Shown: positions 51,133 to 59,988, counted from the stretch's first letter. The stretch is DNA of 64,000 nt from Alistipes muris (GCF_943193205.1 NZ_CALPDD010000013.1:1-64000), one strand, 5' to 3'. The notes: generated from the sequence alone by a model not told the origin. Translations and numbers: made by a program.

Positions 51133-52980
51133 ATGGAACAGCATTCTGTGCACGAAATGCACGACGTCGTGATTCGCTTCTCGGGCGATTCGGGCGACGG
51201 CATGCAGCTCACGGGCACGCTCTTCTCCGACACCTCGGCGCTGATGGGCAACGGCATCTCGACTTTCCCCGACTACCCCGCCGAAATCCGCGCACCGCAA
51301 GGCACCGTCGCGGGCGTCTCGGGTTTTCAGGTCCACTTCGGCAGCCGCCGCGAGTTGAATCCCGGCGACTACTGCGACGTGCTGGTGGCGATGAACCCTG
51401 CCGCGCTCAAAGCCAACCGCAAGTGGCTCAAGCCGGGTGCCACGGTCATCCTCGACGGCGATTCGCTCACCGAGGAGCACATCCGCAAGGCCGGGTTCGC
51501 CACGCTGGACCCGCTCGCAGAGCTCAAGCTCGACGAGTACAACGTCGTCGTGCCCGGCATCACATCCATGACCCGCGAAGCGCTCAAGGATACCGGGCTC
51601 GACAACAAGTCGGTCGTCAAGTGCAAGAACATGTTCGCGCTGGGCATCTGTTTCTGGTTGTTCGACCGCCCGGAGGACCATGCCTATAAGTATTTGGACA
51701 GCAAGTTCGCCAAGAAGAATCCCGCCGTGGCCGAGGCCAACAAGCTGGCCATCAAGGCGGGCTACAACTACGCCGCCAACACCCACCAGTTCGCCAACAA
51801 TTACCGCGTGGCGCCTGCCGACCTCGAAAAGGGCACCTACCGTTCCATCAACGGCAACGTCGCTACGGCGTGGGGCCTTTGCGCCGCCGCCGAGAAAGCC
51901 GGGCTGCCGCTCTTCTGCGGTTCCTACCCCATCACTCCCGCCACGGTCATCCTCGAAGAGTTGGCCAAGCGCAAGGACCTGGGCGTCAAGACCGTGCAGG
52001 CCGAGGACGAAATCGCAGGCATCTGCACCGCCATCGGTGCCGCGTTCGCCGGCAACTTCGCCGTGACCACCACTTCCGGCCCGGGCCTTTCGCTCAAGAG
52101 CGAAGCGCTGGGGCTGGCCGTCATGACCGAGCTGCCGCTCGTCGTGGTCGACGTACAGCGCGGCGGTCCCTCGACGGGTCTGCCCACCAAGACCGAGCAG
52201 AGCGACCTCGCGCAGGCGCTCTACGGCCGCAACGGCGAATGCCCCGTCATCGTCGTGGCCGCTTCGTCGCCGAGCGACTGCTTCCACTTCGCGTTCGAGG
52301 CGGGCCGGCTGGCCATGGAGCACATGACCCCCGTGGTGCTGCTCTCCGACGGGTTCATCGCCAACGGTTCCGAACCCTGGCGCATCCCGCAGATGAAGGA
52401 CTACCCCGCCATCTGCCCGCCCATCGTCGACCAGGCGCCCGAGGAGGGTTTCATGCCCTACGTACGCAATGAGAAGCTCGCCCGCGGCTGGGCGTTCCCC
52501 GGCAAACCCGGACTGGAACACCGCGTGGGCGGTCTGGAGAAAGATTGCGTGAAAGGGTGCATCTCCCACGACCCGGCCAACCACCAGAAGATGGTTTCGA
52601 CCCGCGCCGCCAAGGTGGCCAAAGCCGCCGACTACATTCCCCGGCAGCAAGTCTGCGGCGACCCGGAGGGCGACCTGCTGGTCGTAGGCTGGGGCGGTAC
52701 GCGCGGCCACCTGCAGAACGCCGTCGACGAAATGCGCCGCGAGGGCCGGCGCGTCTCGCTCTGCCACTTCAACTACATCTGCCCGCTGCCGCACGGCGTC
52801 GAGGAGATCTTCGCCAAGTTCCGCCGCATCGTTGTCTGCGAGCTCAACGAGGGGCAGTTCGCCGCCTACCTGCGCCAGCAGTTCCAGCAGTTCAGCTACG
52901 AACAGTTCAACAAGTGCGAGGGGCTGCCGTTCACGGTGGCCGAGCTGAAACAGAAATTTGAATCCTTACTGAACCGATAA
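51133..52980 (+). CDS. korA: 2-oxoacid:ferredoxin oxidoreductase, fused gamma-alpha subunit
   Basis: 615 residues. The N-terminal ~190 residues are the gamma domain (VVIRFSGDSGDGMQLTGTLFSDTSALMGNGISTFPDYPAEIRAPQGTVAGVSGFQVHFG); from about 215 the alpha pyrimidine-binding domain follows (FCGSYPITPATVILEELAKR, VQAEDEIAGICTAIGAAFAG, TTTSGPGLSLKSEALGLAV). With KorB it oxidatively decarboxylates 2-oxoglutarate (or a related 2-oxoacid) with CoA and ferredoxin. The ATG at 51133 is chosen since the preceding in-frame sequence lies before the promoter. Spacing to korB is three bases. Confidence 0.94.
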   Translation: MEQHSVHEMHDVVIRFSGDSGDGMQLTGTLFSDTSALMGNGISTFPDYPAEIRAPQGTVAGVSGFQVHFGSRRELNPGDYCDVLVAMNPAALKANRKWLKPGATVILDGDSLTEEHIRKAGFATLDPLAELKLDEYNVVVPGITSMTREALKDTGLDNKSVVKCKNMFALGICFWLFDRPEDHAYKYLDSKFAKKNPAVAEANKLAIKAGYNYAANTHQFANNYRVAPADLEKGTYRSINGNVATAWGLCAAAEKAGLPLFCGSYPITPATVILEELAKRKDLGVKTVQAEDEIAGICTAIGAAFAGNFAVTTTSGPGLSLKSEALGLAVMTELPLVVVDVQRGGPSTGLPTKTEQSDLAQALYGRNGECPVIVVAASSPSDCFHFAFEAGRLAMEHMTPVVLLSDGFIANGSEPWRIPQMKDYPAICPPIVDQAPEEGFMPYVRNEKLARGWAFPGKPGLEHRVGGLEKDCVKGCISHDPANHQKMVSTRAAKVAKAADYIPRQQVCGDPEGDLLVVGWGGTRGHLQNAVDEMRREGRRVSLCHFNYICPLPHGVEEIFAKFRRIVVCELNEGQFAAYLRQQFQQFSYEQFNKCEGLPFTVAELKQKFESLLNR

Positions 52981-52983
52981 GTT

Positions 52984-54012
52984 ATGGCAGACTACAAATA
53001 CACTCCGGCTGATTTCAAGAGCGACCAGGAGGTGCGCTGGTGCCCCGGCTGCGGCGACCACGCCATTCTCAACGCCGTGCAGCGCGCCCTGCCCGAAGTG
53101 GCCGACCGCACCGACACGCCGCACAACCTCTTTACGTTCGTCTCGGGCATCGGTTGTTCGTCGCGCTTCATCTACTACATGAAGACCTTCGGCTTCCACT
53201 CGGTCCACGGCCGCGCCAATGCCGTGGCCACAGGCGTCAAGGTCGCCAATCCGCGGCTCAACGTGTGGGTCACGACCGGCGATGGCGACTCGCTGGCCAT
53301 CGGCGGCAACCACTTCATCCACGCCATCCGCCGCAATGTCGACCTCAACGTGATTCTGTTCAACAACGAAATCTACGGACTGACCAAGGGGCAGTACTCG
53401 CCGACGTCGAAGTTGGGCAAGATTACGAAGACTTCGCCCTATGGCACGGTCGAGAAGCCGTTCAACCCCGGCGAGCTGGTCATCGGCGCCAAGGGCACCT
53501 TCTTCGCCCGCTCCATCGACATGGAGGTCAGCCTCTCGAAAGACTGCATGGTGGCCGCCGCGCTGCACAAGGGCATGTCGGTGGTCGAGGTGCTGCAAAA
53601 CTGCGTGATATTCAACGACAAGACCCATGCGGCGTTCGCGGCCGACAAAGCCACGCGTGCCGAACATACGATTACGCTGCGCCACGGCGAAAAGATGCTT
53701 TTCGGCGCCAACAACGACAAAGGGCTCGTCTTCGAGAACATGAAGCTCAAGGTCGTGACCGTGGGCCAGGACGGCTACACGCTCGACGATGTGCTGACGC
53801 ACGACGCCCACGAACGCGACACGACGCTTCACATGATGCTCGCCGCGATGAAGTATCCCGACTATCCGGTGGCCGTGGGCGTCATCCGCGCCGTCGAGGA
53901 CGATGCGGTCTACGACCAAGCCGTCGAGCGGCAGGTCGAGGAGGTCAAGGCTTCGTCCCAAATCCGCTGCGTCGACGACCTGCTCCGCTCCGGCGCCACG
54001 TGGGAGGTATAG
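52984..54012 (+). CDS. korB: 2-oxoacid:ferredoxin oxidoreductase beta subunit
   Basis: 342 residues. The thiamine-pyrophosphate beta subunit: VRWCPGCGDHAIL (cluster cysteines), GIGCSSR, HGRANAVATGVKVANP, and the TPP motif TTGDGDSLAIGGNHFIHAIRRN...NNEIYGLTKGQYSPTS. Only the gamma-alpha and beta polypeptides are present; no separate ferredoxin-like delta subunit lies beside them, as usual for the two-subunit Bacteroidota enzyme. It is co-transcribed with korA; a terminator lies about 110 bases downstream. Confidence 0.95.
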   Translation: MADYKYTPADFKSDQEVRWCPGCGDHAILNAVQRALPEVADRTDTPHNLFTFVSGIGCSSRFIYYMKTFGFHSVHGRANAVATGVKVANPRLNVWVTTGDGDSLAIGGNHFIHAIRRNVDLNVILFNNEIYGLTKGQYSPTSKLGKITKTSPYGTVEKPFNPGELVIGAKGTFFARSIDMEVSLSKDCMVAAALHKGMSVVEVLQNCVIFNDKTHAAFAADKATRAEHTITLRHGEKMLFGANNDKGLVFENMKLKVVTVGQDGYTLDDVLTHDAHERDTTLHMMLAAMKYPDYPVAVGVIRAVEDDAVYDQAVERQVEEVKASSQIRCVDDLLRSGATWEV

Positions 54013-54297
54013 ACGAATTCCGAATTTGCAAGTAAGCGATGCCAGGAACTATCGTAAGCGGATTATGCCGAGTATGAGCGAATGAATCGTTAGCGGCATC
54101 CGGCTTACGACGGATAAACATGAGCGCCACCGCCCATAGAGACGGTGGCGCTTTTCTGTCAGATGTACGGATGGGTCATCGGCTTCCGGCTCGTTATGCC
54201 CGAGTGCCCGCCCGGACCAATTGCAAGAAAAACACAGTTTTTCCCTGTTCCGCAGCAAAGTTTTCGCCGCTTCGTTTGGTTTTTCAAAAATTCGTCT
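54013..54297. other. short non-coding gap
   Basis: Contains the terminator at 54123-54156 and leads into the tRNA promoter. Nothing else is seen. Confidence 0.6.
54123..54156 (+). terminator. intrinsic terminator of korAB
   Basis: AGCGCCACCG (54123-54132) pairs with CGGTGGCGCT (54143-54152), then TTTTCTG. Confidence 0.85.
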
Positions 54298-54305
54298 TAC
54301 CTTTG
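54275..54305 (+). promoter_or_regulatory. tRNA-Ala promoter, TTTG-N19-TACCTTTG
   Basis: -33 TTTG at 54275-54278, 19-base spacer, -7 TACCTTTG at 54298-54305. Transcription start is expected near 54311, five bases before the tRNA. Confidence 0.8.
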
Positions 54306-54315
54306 CATCCGCAAC

Positions 54316-54389
<74 letters not shown>

Positions 54390-54397
54390 CGAAGGGC

Positions 54398-54520
54398 AAA
54401 ATGTCCGACAGACTGCAAACAAATGTTTGCAGTTTTTTTGTTTCCGGGCAAAAGCGCGGATTCATGCGCAGATGCCGCCCGGAAACAAAAGAAACCGCAT
54501 TCGCGGCTATCGGACATTTT
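54398..54520 (+). other. nested inverted-repeat element after tRNA-Ala (possible structured RNA or small palindromic element)
   Basis: The outer arms AAAATGTCCGA (54398-54408) and TCGGACATTTT (54510-54520) are a perfect 11-bp inverted repeat. Inside are three further hairpins: 10 bp at 54412-54433, a perfect 14 bp TTTTGTTTCCGGGC (54436-54449) / GCCCGGAAACAAAA (54477-54490), and CCGC/GCGG (54495-54506). The whole can fold as one closed multibranch structure. The first hairpin followed by T7 also works as the tRNA terminator. No coding potential. Confidence 0.7.
54412..54440 (+). terminator. intrinsic terminator of tRNA-Ala
   Basis: ACTGCAAACA (54412-54421) pairs with TGTTTGCAGT (54424-54433) over a two-base loop, followed by further T (54434-54439). 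The T-run is at the same time part of the next 14-bp stem. Confidence 0.85.
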
Positions 54521-54758
54521 CGTTTCTTCGTTCGGATGCCTGCGGCAGCAAAGAGATCGGACGAACATCGCGAGGCCAATTCCGCATATCTTTCCGAAAG
54601 CCTTTCCCGCGCCGCAAAAAACCGCTTCGCTCATCGCAATCTTTTCCACCTCACAAACGCCATTCTCACAAAAGCAAGAGTTGCGGGGCGAAAATAGATT
54701 GATTTTCATAGGCCGCCCCGCGAGTGCTGCGCACTTCGATTCCGATATTCTCCACAAA
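54521..54758. other. non-coding segment ending in an att-like copy of the tRNA 3' end
   Basis: 54735-54755 matches the tRNA-Ala 3' end 54370-54390 at 17 of 21 bases without gaps, including TATTCTCCAC exactly. A hairpin with GCGGGGC (54683-54689) / GCCCCGC (54715-54721) and inner GAAAAT/ATTTTC precedes it. No gene is supported in between. Confidence 0.65.
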
Positions 54759-54788
54759 AAAAGCAACCGGAAAAACCGATTGCTTTTT
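54759..54788. terminator. bidirectional terminator before the antiporter gene
   Basis: AAAAGCAA (54759-54766) pairs with TTGCTTTT (54780-54787), with an inner CGG/CCG. A and T runs flank both sides, so it can stop the minus-strand antiporter transcript as well as plus-strand reading. Confidence 0.85.
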
Positions 54789-54809
54789 TATTTCACCTAT
54801 GCCCTCCTT

Positions 54810-56303
54810 TTACAGCTTCCGCACCTCGGAGATACCCATAACCTTGTAAGACGCGGCCAACTCCTCGTCGCGGTTGGAGATAACCAGCAATTTGTCGCCC
54901 AGCAGCAACCCGGTGTTGCCCTTGGGCACAAAGTAGTCGCCGTCGCGGCAGACCATCATGACCAGCGTGTTTTCGGGCAGTTCTATCTCCCGCAGCAACT
55001 GCCCGCGTTCGAGCATGCGTTCGTTGACCTCCACTTCCGTCAGCACCGACTTCATGTCCTCGTGCATGTTGACGTTGAATGCCGATTCGCGTTCCTCGTA
55101 CGAAAGTCCCAGCAGGTTGGCCATCACGCTCACCGTCGTGCCCTGCACCACCAGCGAAATGATCGTCGAAAGGAAGACTACGTTGAACAGCAGGCCGGCA
55201 TGCGGCACTTCGGCAATCAGCGGATAGAGCGCAAACAGAATCGGCACCGCACCGCGCAGTCCCACCCACGAAACGTAAAGCCGCGCCTTGGTCGTGAATT
55301 TGCGGAACGGCGCCAGGCAAAGGAATACCGACGCCGGGCGTGCCACCGCAATCATGAAGACACCCACCAGCAGTCCCAGCAGCAGCACTTCGGGTTGAAG
55401 CAGTTCGTCGCTGTTCACGAACAGACCCAGCATCAGGAACATCATGATTTGCATCAGCCACGTGAATCCGTCGAAGAAGATGGTCATGGGCTGTTTCTGC
55501 GCCAGTTTGCGGTTTCCGACCACCAGCCCCGCCAGATAGACGGCCAGATAGCCGTTGCCGCGAATCAGGTCGGTAAAGGCGAACGCAAAGAATATGAAAG
55601 CCAGCAACAGCACCGAATAGAGCGAGCGATTGGCCAGATTGATGCGGTTGATGATCCACACCGCCGCACGGCCGATCAGATAGCCCGACAGAGCGCCGAC
55701 CACCATCTGCACGACGAACAGCACCAGGTTCGTCCCGAAGCACATTTCGCCCTGCGAGCGCGAGAGCACCCCCACCAGCAGCACCGTCAGCATGTAGGCC
55801 ATCGGGTCGTTCGAGCCGCTCTCGAGTTCGAGCAGCGGGCGCAGGTTCTGCCGCAGGCCCTGTTTCTTGCTTCGCAGAATCGAGAACACCGACGCCGAGT
55901 CGGTCGACGACATGGTCGACGCCAGCAGCAGGGCCGCCGTGAACGAGATTTCGGTACCCGCCACAGGCGCCACAAGCCACACGAACGTGCCCAGTATCAG
56001 TGCCGTTATGACCACACCCCCCGTCGCCAGCACCACGCCCGGGCCGATGATGGGCCGAATCTGCGAGAATTTCGTGTCCATACCGCCCGTAAAGAGGATG
56101 ATGCAGAGCGACACCATCCCCACGAACTGGGTCACTTCGACCGAGCGGTACGAAATGAAGTCCAGCCCGAAAAGCATGCCCACGCCCAGGAAAAGCAGCA
56201 GGGCGGGCGCACCGAAACGGTAGGCCGCCTTTCCGGCAAGCACCGCCACGAACAGCAGCAGCGCACCGACCAGCACAATATGTTCACTTGTAAAGTCGAT
56301 CAT
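54810..56303 (-). CDS. K+/H+ antiporter (NhaP2/CPA1 type) with C-terminal RCK_C domain
   Basis: 497 residues. About 12 membrane helices with CPA1 features: STMSSTDSASVFSIL (helix 5/6 region), ELESGSNDPMAYML and GLRGAVPILFALYP. The C-terminal ~110 residues hold a TrkA-C/RCK_C regulatory domain (REIELPENTLVMMVCRDGDYFVPKGNTGLLLGDKLLVIS). It expels K+ (or Na+) in exchange for H+; RCK_C domains in other bacteria bind c-di-AMP, which is of interest given cdaA in this window, but that link is inference. It is one base downstream of a TonB gene. Confidence 0.92.
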   Translation of the reverse strand: MIDFTSEHIVLVGALLLFVAVLAGKAAYRFGAPALLLFLGVGMLFGLDFISYRSVEVTQFVGMVSLCIILFTGGMDTKFSQIRPIIGPGVVLATGGVVITALILGTFVWLVAPVAGTEISFTAALLLASTMSSTDSASVFSILRSKKQGLRQNLRPLLELESGSNDPMAYMLTVLLVGVLSRSQGEMCFGTNLVLFVVQMVVGALSGYLIGRAAVWIINRINLANRSLYSVLLLAFIFFAFAFTDLIRGNGYLAVYLAGLVVGNRKLAQKQPMTIFFDGFTWLMQIMMFLMLGLFVNSDELLQPEVLLLGLLVGVFMIAVARPASVFLCLAPFRKFTTKARLYVSWVGLRGAVPILFALYPLIAEVPHAGLLFNVVFLSTIISLVVQGTTVSVMANLLGLSYEERESAFNVNMHEDMKSVLTEVEVNERMLERGQLLREIELPENTLVMMVCRDGDYFVPKGNTGLLLGDKLLVISNRDEELAASYKVMGISEVRKL

Positions 56304-56304
56304 C

Positions 56305-57108
56305 TTACTGCGGTATGAATATGTAGGTAATGGTCCCCTGCTGCCGCGCCGGGGCCGACTGGTCGATGTTGAACAGCGACGCCCGGGCCGCCCGCAGGGC
56401 CGTTTCGCGCATACACGCGTCGCCGCCATATTCCACATGGGCGGCGGTCACTTCGCCCGAGCGGTTCACCGTCACGCTCACTTCCACTTCGCCGCCGCCC
56501 TCGCATTGGTAGGCCGGCACCACCAGCCGCCGCGACGTCCGCACGGGATTCGTCAGCGAGAACGACACCGTCACGCGGCCTTTCATCTTGCGGTCCTGCC
56601 GTTCGGTCCCCTCCTCCGAGCCCGTCCGTTGGCGGATGGCCTGTTCTTCAGCCAGCCCCTGCTCGTAGGCTTCGCGGTTGGCGCGCATCCGTTCGGCCGC
56701 TTCCGAAGCCGCATCGTTCAGCGCCGCGGCATTGGTCCCGCGGTCGTCGCGGAGTTCTTCGTTCAGTGCATTTTCGTTCGACGCCGCATTGCGGACGCTC
56801 TTCCAGTCGACAGGGTCCTGTTCCTGCCGGCGGCGCACTTCCTCTTCCAGCCGGGCGCGTTCGCTTTCCAACTCGGCCAGCGTCTGTATGTCGATGTACA
56901 TCCCCTGCGTCGAGGCCCGGCGGCCGACCGCTATCTTCGACGATACGAATACGATCATCAGCACCAGATAGGCTATCAGCGTCACGCAGAGCCCTATCCG
57001 GTGGTTGTAGGCCCAGGCCCCGGCATCTTCGTGCCGATTGTCGAACGGCAGCTTCAGGCGCGGCCGTCCGGCAGGGCGGGGTCTGTTGTCGGAGGGTGTC
57101 TCTGTCAT
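56305..57108 (-). CDS. TonB-like energy transducer with coiled-coil linker
   Basis: 267 residues. Cytoplasmic N-terminus of about 36 residues, one membrane helix (about 38-58), then a long charged coiled coil (about 75-175; LAELESERARLEEEVRRRQEQDP, many Glu/Arg/Ala) in place of the usual Pro-rich linker, and a C-terminal TonB-like domain (VSVTVNRSGEVTAAHVEYGGDACMRETALRAARASLF...GTITYIFIPQ). It is divergent from lpxC and precedes the antiporter by one base. No ExbBD genes accompany it here. Confidence 0.86.
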   Translation of the reverse strand: MTETPSDNRPRPAGRPRLKLPFDNRHEDAGAWAYNHRIGLCVTLIAYLVLMIVFVSSKIAVGRRASTQGMYIDIQTLAELESERARLEEEVRRRQEQDPVDWKSVRNAASNENALNEELRDDRGTNAAALNDAASEAAERMRANREAYEQGLAEEQAIRQRTGSEEGTERQDRKMKGRVTVSFSLTNPVRTSRRLVVPAYQCEGGGEVEVSVTVNRSGEVTAAHVEYGGDACMRETALRAARASLFNIDQSAPARQQGTITYIFIPQ

Positions 57109-57130
57109 GTCAGGCGGTCGGAATTTCGGA

Positions 57131-57138
57131 CAAAAATA
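57131..57138 (-). promoter_or_regulatory. -7 promoter element TATTTTTG of the TonB-like/antiporter operon
   Basis: TAnnTTTG on the minus strand, 22 bases upstream of the ATG at 57108, back to back with the lpxC element. Confidence 0.55.
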
Positions 57139-57159
57139 GTTTTTTTTAGCGATTTTTTA

Positions 57160-57167
57160 TATCTTTG
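57160..57167 (+). promoter_or_regulatory. lpxC -7 promoter element TATCTTTG
   Basis: TAnnTTTG match 28 bases upstream of the lpxC-fabZ ATG at 57196. Confidence 0.6.
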
Positions 57168-57195
57168 GGCACAAAATATTCAGAAACCAACGCTT

Positions 57196-58587
57196 ATGTC
57201 AACCAAACAGCAAACGCTCAAAGCGCCCATTTGCTTTTCGGGCAAAGGGCTGCACACGGGCGTCGAAGTAACCATGACCGTCCGCCCGGCCGACGCCGAT
57301 TCGGGTATCGCTTTCCGTCGCGTCGACCTCGAGGGACAGCCCATAATTCCCGCTTTGTGCGATAACGTGACCGACACTTCGCGCGGCACCACCATCGAGG
57401 CCGGCGGCAACCGCGTCAGCACCATCGAACACATCATGTCGGCGCTCTGGACGCTCGGCGTGGACAATGCACTGATCGACATCGACGGTCCCGAAGCCCC
57501 CATCATGGACGGTTCGGCCCGCGAGTACGCCGAAGCCATCGTCCGCACGGGCGTCGTCGAGCAGGAGGCCGAGCGCACCTATTACCACGTCACCGAGAAG
57601 ATGGTCTACACCATCCCCGAAAAGGGCGTGGCCATCATCCTCTACCCCGACGACGAGTTTTCCGTTTCGCTGCACGTCGATTACAATTCCAAGGTCATCG
57701 GCAACCAGTATGCCACCTTCGAGCCCGGCGACGACTACGCATCGAAAATCGCGCCGTGCCGCACGTTCGTCTTCCTCCACGAGCTGGAGCCCCTCATCAA
57801 GGCCAACCTCATCAAGGGCGGCGACATGGACAACGCCATTGTCGTGGTCGAGAATCCCGTGCCCGAGGAGGAGCAGGAGAACCTCAAGAAGATTTTCAAC
57901 AAGTCGGGCATCGAAATCAAGCCCGGTTACCTCAATAACCTGGAGCTGCGCTGCAACAACGAGCTCGCACGGCACAAGCTGCTCGACCTCCTGGGCGATT
58001 TCGCGCTCCTCGGCGTGCGCATCAAGGGCCGTGTGTGGGCTACCCGCCCCGGCCACTTCGCCAATACGGAGTTCATGAAGCAGCTCAAGCGCTCCATCCG
58101 CAAGGCCGGCGAGAAACCCCGCTACACCTACGATTGCCGCAAACCTGCGCTCTACGACATCAACGCCATCCGCAAGATGCTGCCCCACCGTCCGCCGTTC
58201 CTGCTGGTCGACCGGATTTTCCATTGCGACGCTTCGTCGGTGGCCGGCATCAAGAACGTCACCATGAACGAGCCGTTCTTCGTGGGCCACTTCCCCGAGG
58301 AGCCCGTCATGCCGGGCGTGCTGATTGTCGAGGCCATGGCCCAGTGCTCCGGCATCATGGTGCTCAACACCGTGCCCGACCCCGAGAACTACTCCACTTA
58401 CTTCATGAAGATCGACGGCGTGAAGTTCAAGCGCAAGGTCGTTCCGGGCGACACGCTCCAGTTTGAAATCCACCTCCTGGAACCCATCCGCCGCGGCGTT
58501 GCGCTGGTCGAGGCCAAAGCGTTCGTCGGCGAGACACTCGCCTGCGAGGCCGTGTTGATGGCGCAGGTCGTCAAAAACCGCCAGTAA
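57196..58587 (+). CDS. lpxC: bifunctional LpxC-FabZ
   Basis: 463 residues. Residues about 1-305 are LpxC, the zinc deacetylase that commits to lipid A synthesis ([25 protein letters not shown] with the zinc His, [14 protein letters not shown] with the second His and Asp). Residues about 315-460 are FabZ, the 3-hydroxyacyl-ACP dehydratase ([32 protein letters not shown] with catalytic His/Glu). The fusion is standard in Bacteroidota and ties lipid A to fatty acid synthesis. It is one base before lpxA. Confidence 0.97.
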   Translation: MSTKQQTLKAPICFSGKGLHTGVEVTMTVRPADADSGIAFRRVDLEGQPIIPALCDNVTDTSRGTTIEAGGNRVSTIEHIMSALWTLGVDNALIDIDGPEAPIMDGSAREYAEAIVRTGVVEQEAERTYYHVTEKMVYTIPEKGVAIILYPDDEFSVSLHVDYNSKVIGNQYATFEPGDDYASKIAPCRTFVFLHELEPLIKANLIKGGDMDNAIVVVENPVPEEEQENLKKIFNKSGIEIKPGYLNNLELRCNNELARHKLLDLLGDFALLGVRIKGRVWATRPGHFANTEFMKQLKRSIRKAGEKPRYTYDCRKPALYDINAIRKMLPHRPPFLLVDRIFHCDASSVAGIKNVTMNEPFFVGHFPEEPVMPGVLIVEAMAQCSGIMVLNTVPDPENYSTYFMKIDGVKFKRKVVPGDTLQFEIHLLEPIRRGVALVEAKAFVGETLACEAVLMAQVVKNRQ

Positions 58588-58588
58588 G

Positions 58589-59383
58589 ATGATCAGTCCG
58601 CTTGCTTACGTTCACCCCGACGCCAAGTTGGGGGCCAACGTCACGGTCGAGCCTTTCGCCTGCATCGCGGGCGACGTGGTCATCGGCGACGATTGCTGGA
58701 TAGGTCCCGGGGCCGTCATCCACGACGGGGCCCGCATCGGCAGGAAGTGTAAGATCCACACCGCGGCTTCGGTGTCGTGCCTGCCGCAGGACCTCAAGTT
58801 CGACGGCGAGGTGACCACCTGCCAGATCGGCGACTGCAACGACATCCGCGAGTACGTCACCATCAGCCGCGGCACCAAGTCCACGGGCACGACCATCGTC
58901 GGCGACGGCAATCTGTTGATGGCCTACGTCCACGTCGGCCACGATTGCGTCGTCGGCAGCCATTGCGTCATCGCCAACCGTGTTTCGCTCGCTGGCGAGG
59001 TCCATGTCGACGACTGGGTCGTCATCGGCGGCCACGCGGCCATCCACCAGTGGACCCGCATCGGCGCGCACGCCATGATTCAGGGCGGCGCCCTCCTCGG
59101 GCAGGACCTGCCGCCGTTCGTCATCGTCCGCAACGATACGCTCCGTTTCGCCGGAATCAACAAAATCGGGCTTTCGCGCCGCGGCTTCACGCCCGAGCGC
59201 ATCGCCGAAATCCACGAGGCCTGCCGCATCCTGTTCCAGAGCGGTCTGAACTATCTGAACGGGTGCAGCGAGGTCGAGCGTTCGGTGCCCCAGAGCCCCG
59301 AGCGCGACTATCTGCTGGAGTTCATCCGCTCGTCGAAACGCGGCATCATCAAGCCCTACGCTTCCGGCCACCGCGAAGCGTAA
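58589..59383 (+). CDS. lpxA: UDP-N-acetylglucosamine acyltransferase LpxA
   Basis: 264 residues. Left-handed beta-helix of hexapeptide repeats (IGDDCWIGPGAVIHDGARIG and on) with the catalytic His in AYVHVGHDCVVG and the C-terminal helical domain (LSRRGFTPERIAEIHEACRILF). It catalyses the first acylation of lipid A. It starts one base after lpxC-fabZ, so the two are one transcript. Confidence 0.96.
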   Translation: MISPLAYVHPDAKLGANVTVEPFACIAGDVVIGDDCWIGPGAVIHDGARIGRKCKIHTAASVSCLPQDLKFDGEVTTCQIGDCNDIREYVTISRGTKSTGTTIVGDGNLLMAYVHVGHDCVVGSHCVIANRVSLAGEVHVDDWVVIGGHAAIHQWTRIGAHAMIQGGALLGQDLPPFVIVRNDTLRFAGINKIGLSRRGFTPERIAEIHEACRILFQSGLNYLNGCSEVERSVPQSPERDYLLEFIRSSKRGIIKPYASGHREA

Positions 59384-59423
59384 AAAAATCCCTATATAAT
59401 ATTGGTATATCGGATTTTTTTCG

Positions 59424-59431
59424 TACATTTG
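59424..59431 (+). promoter_or_regulatory. rimP-nusA-infB -7 promoter element TACATTTG
   Basis: TAnnTTTG match about 90 bases upstream of the rimP ATG. It gives a leader that includes the hairpin at 59460-59480. Confidence 0.6.
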
Positions 59432-59459
59432 TCGTGTCGAAAGACAGGACGCACGCAAT

Positions 59460-59480
59460 AAGGGGACGCAAAGTCCCCTT
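59460..59480 (+). promoter_or_regulatory. leader hairpin upstream of rimP
   Basis: AAGGGGAC (59460-59467) pairs perfectly with GTCCCCTT (59473-59480) over loop GCAAA, followed by ATTTCATAG. It is inside the predicted rimP leader. The T-run is short, so attenuation or processing is possible but not certain. Confidence 0.55.
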
Positions 59481-59520
59481 ATTTCATAGTTGTACACAAG
59501 TTGACTTACGTTTTTCAGCC

Positions 59521-59988
59521 ATGATCGACCCTAAAAAAATCATCGCCGCCGCCGAGCGCAGGCTTGCAGGTTCCGACATGTTCGTAGTGGGCTGCAATTG
59601 TTCGCCGGGCAATGAAATCGAGCTCTTGATCGACAGCGATTCGTCGGTTTCCATCGACGCCTGCGTCGAGTTGAGCCGCGCCGTCGAGGCGGAGTTCGAC
59701 CGCGATGCCGAGGATTTTTCGCTCACCGTCGCTTCGGCCGGCATCGGTTCCGAACTCCGGTGCCTGAGACAGTACCGCAAGCTCGTCGGCAGGCCCGTCG
59801 AGGTGCTGCTCGCCAGCGGCGTGAAAATTACGGCCCGGCTCGACGAGGTCGACGATGAGAGCCTCACCCTCTCCTACGAGGAGAAGCAGGCCGTCGAGGG
59901 CAAGAAGCGCAAGCAGCTGGTCCGCGTCACGCGTCGGTATCCTTTCGCCGAGGTCAAATCCACCCGCGAATATCTGGACTTCAAATAA
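59521..59988 (+). CDS. rimP: ribosome maturation factor RimP
   Basis: 155 residues. Two-domain RimP for 30S assembly: N-terminal alpha/beta domain (VVGCNCSPGNEIELLIDSDSSVSIDACVELSRAVEAEFDRD) and a C-terminal SH3-like barrel (KLVGRPVEVLLASGVKITARLDEVDDESLTLSYEEK). It is first in the classic rimP-nusA-infB cluster, with about 150 bases to nusA holding short AT-rich repeats of the TTTCACCTTTCA kind. Confidence 0.93.
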   Translation: MIDPKKIIAAAERRLAGSDMFVVGCNCSPGNEIELLIDSDSSVSIDACVELSRAVEAEFDRDAEDFSLTVASAGIGSELRCLRQYRKLVGRPVEVLLASGVKITARLDEVDDESLTLSYEEKQAVEGKKRKQLVRVTRRYPFAEVKSTREYLDFK

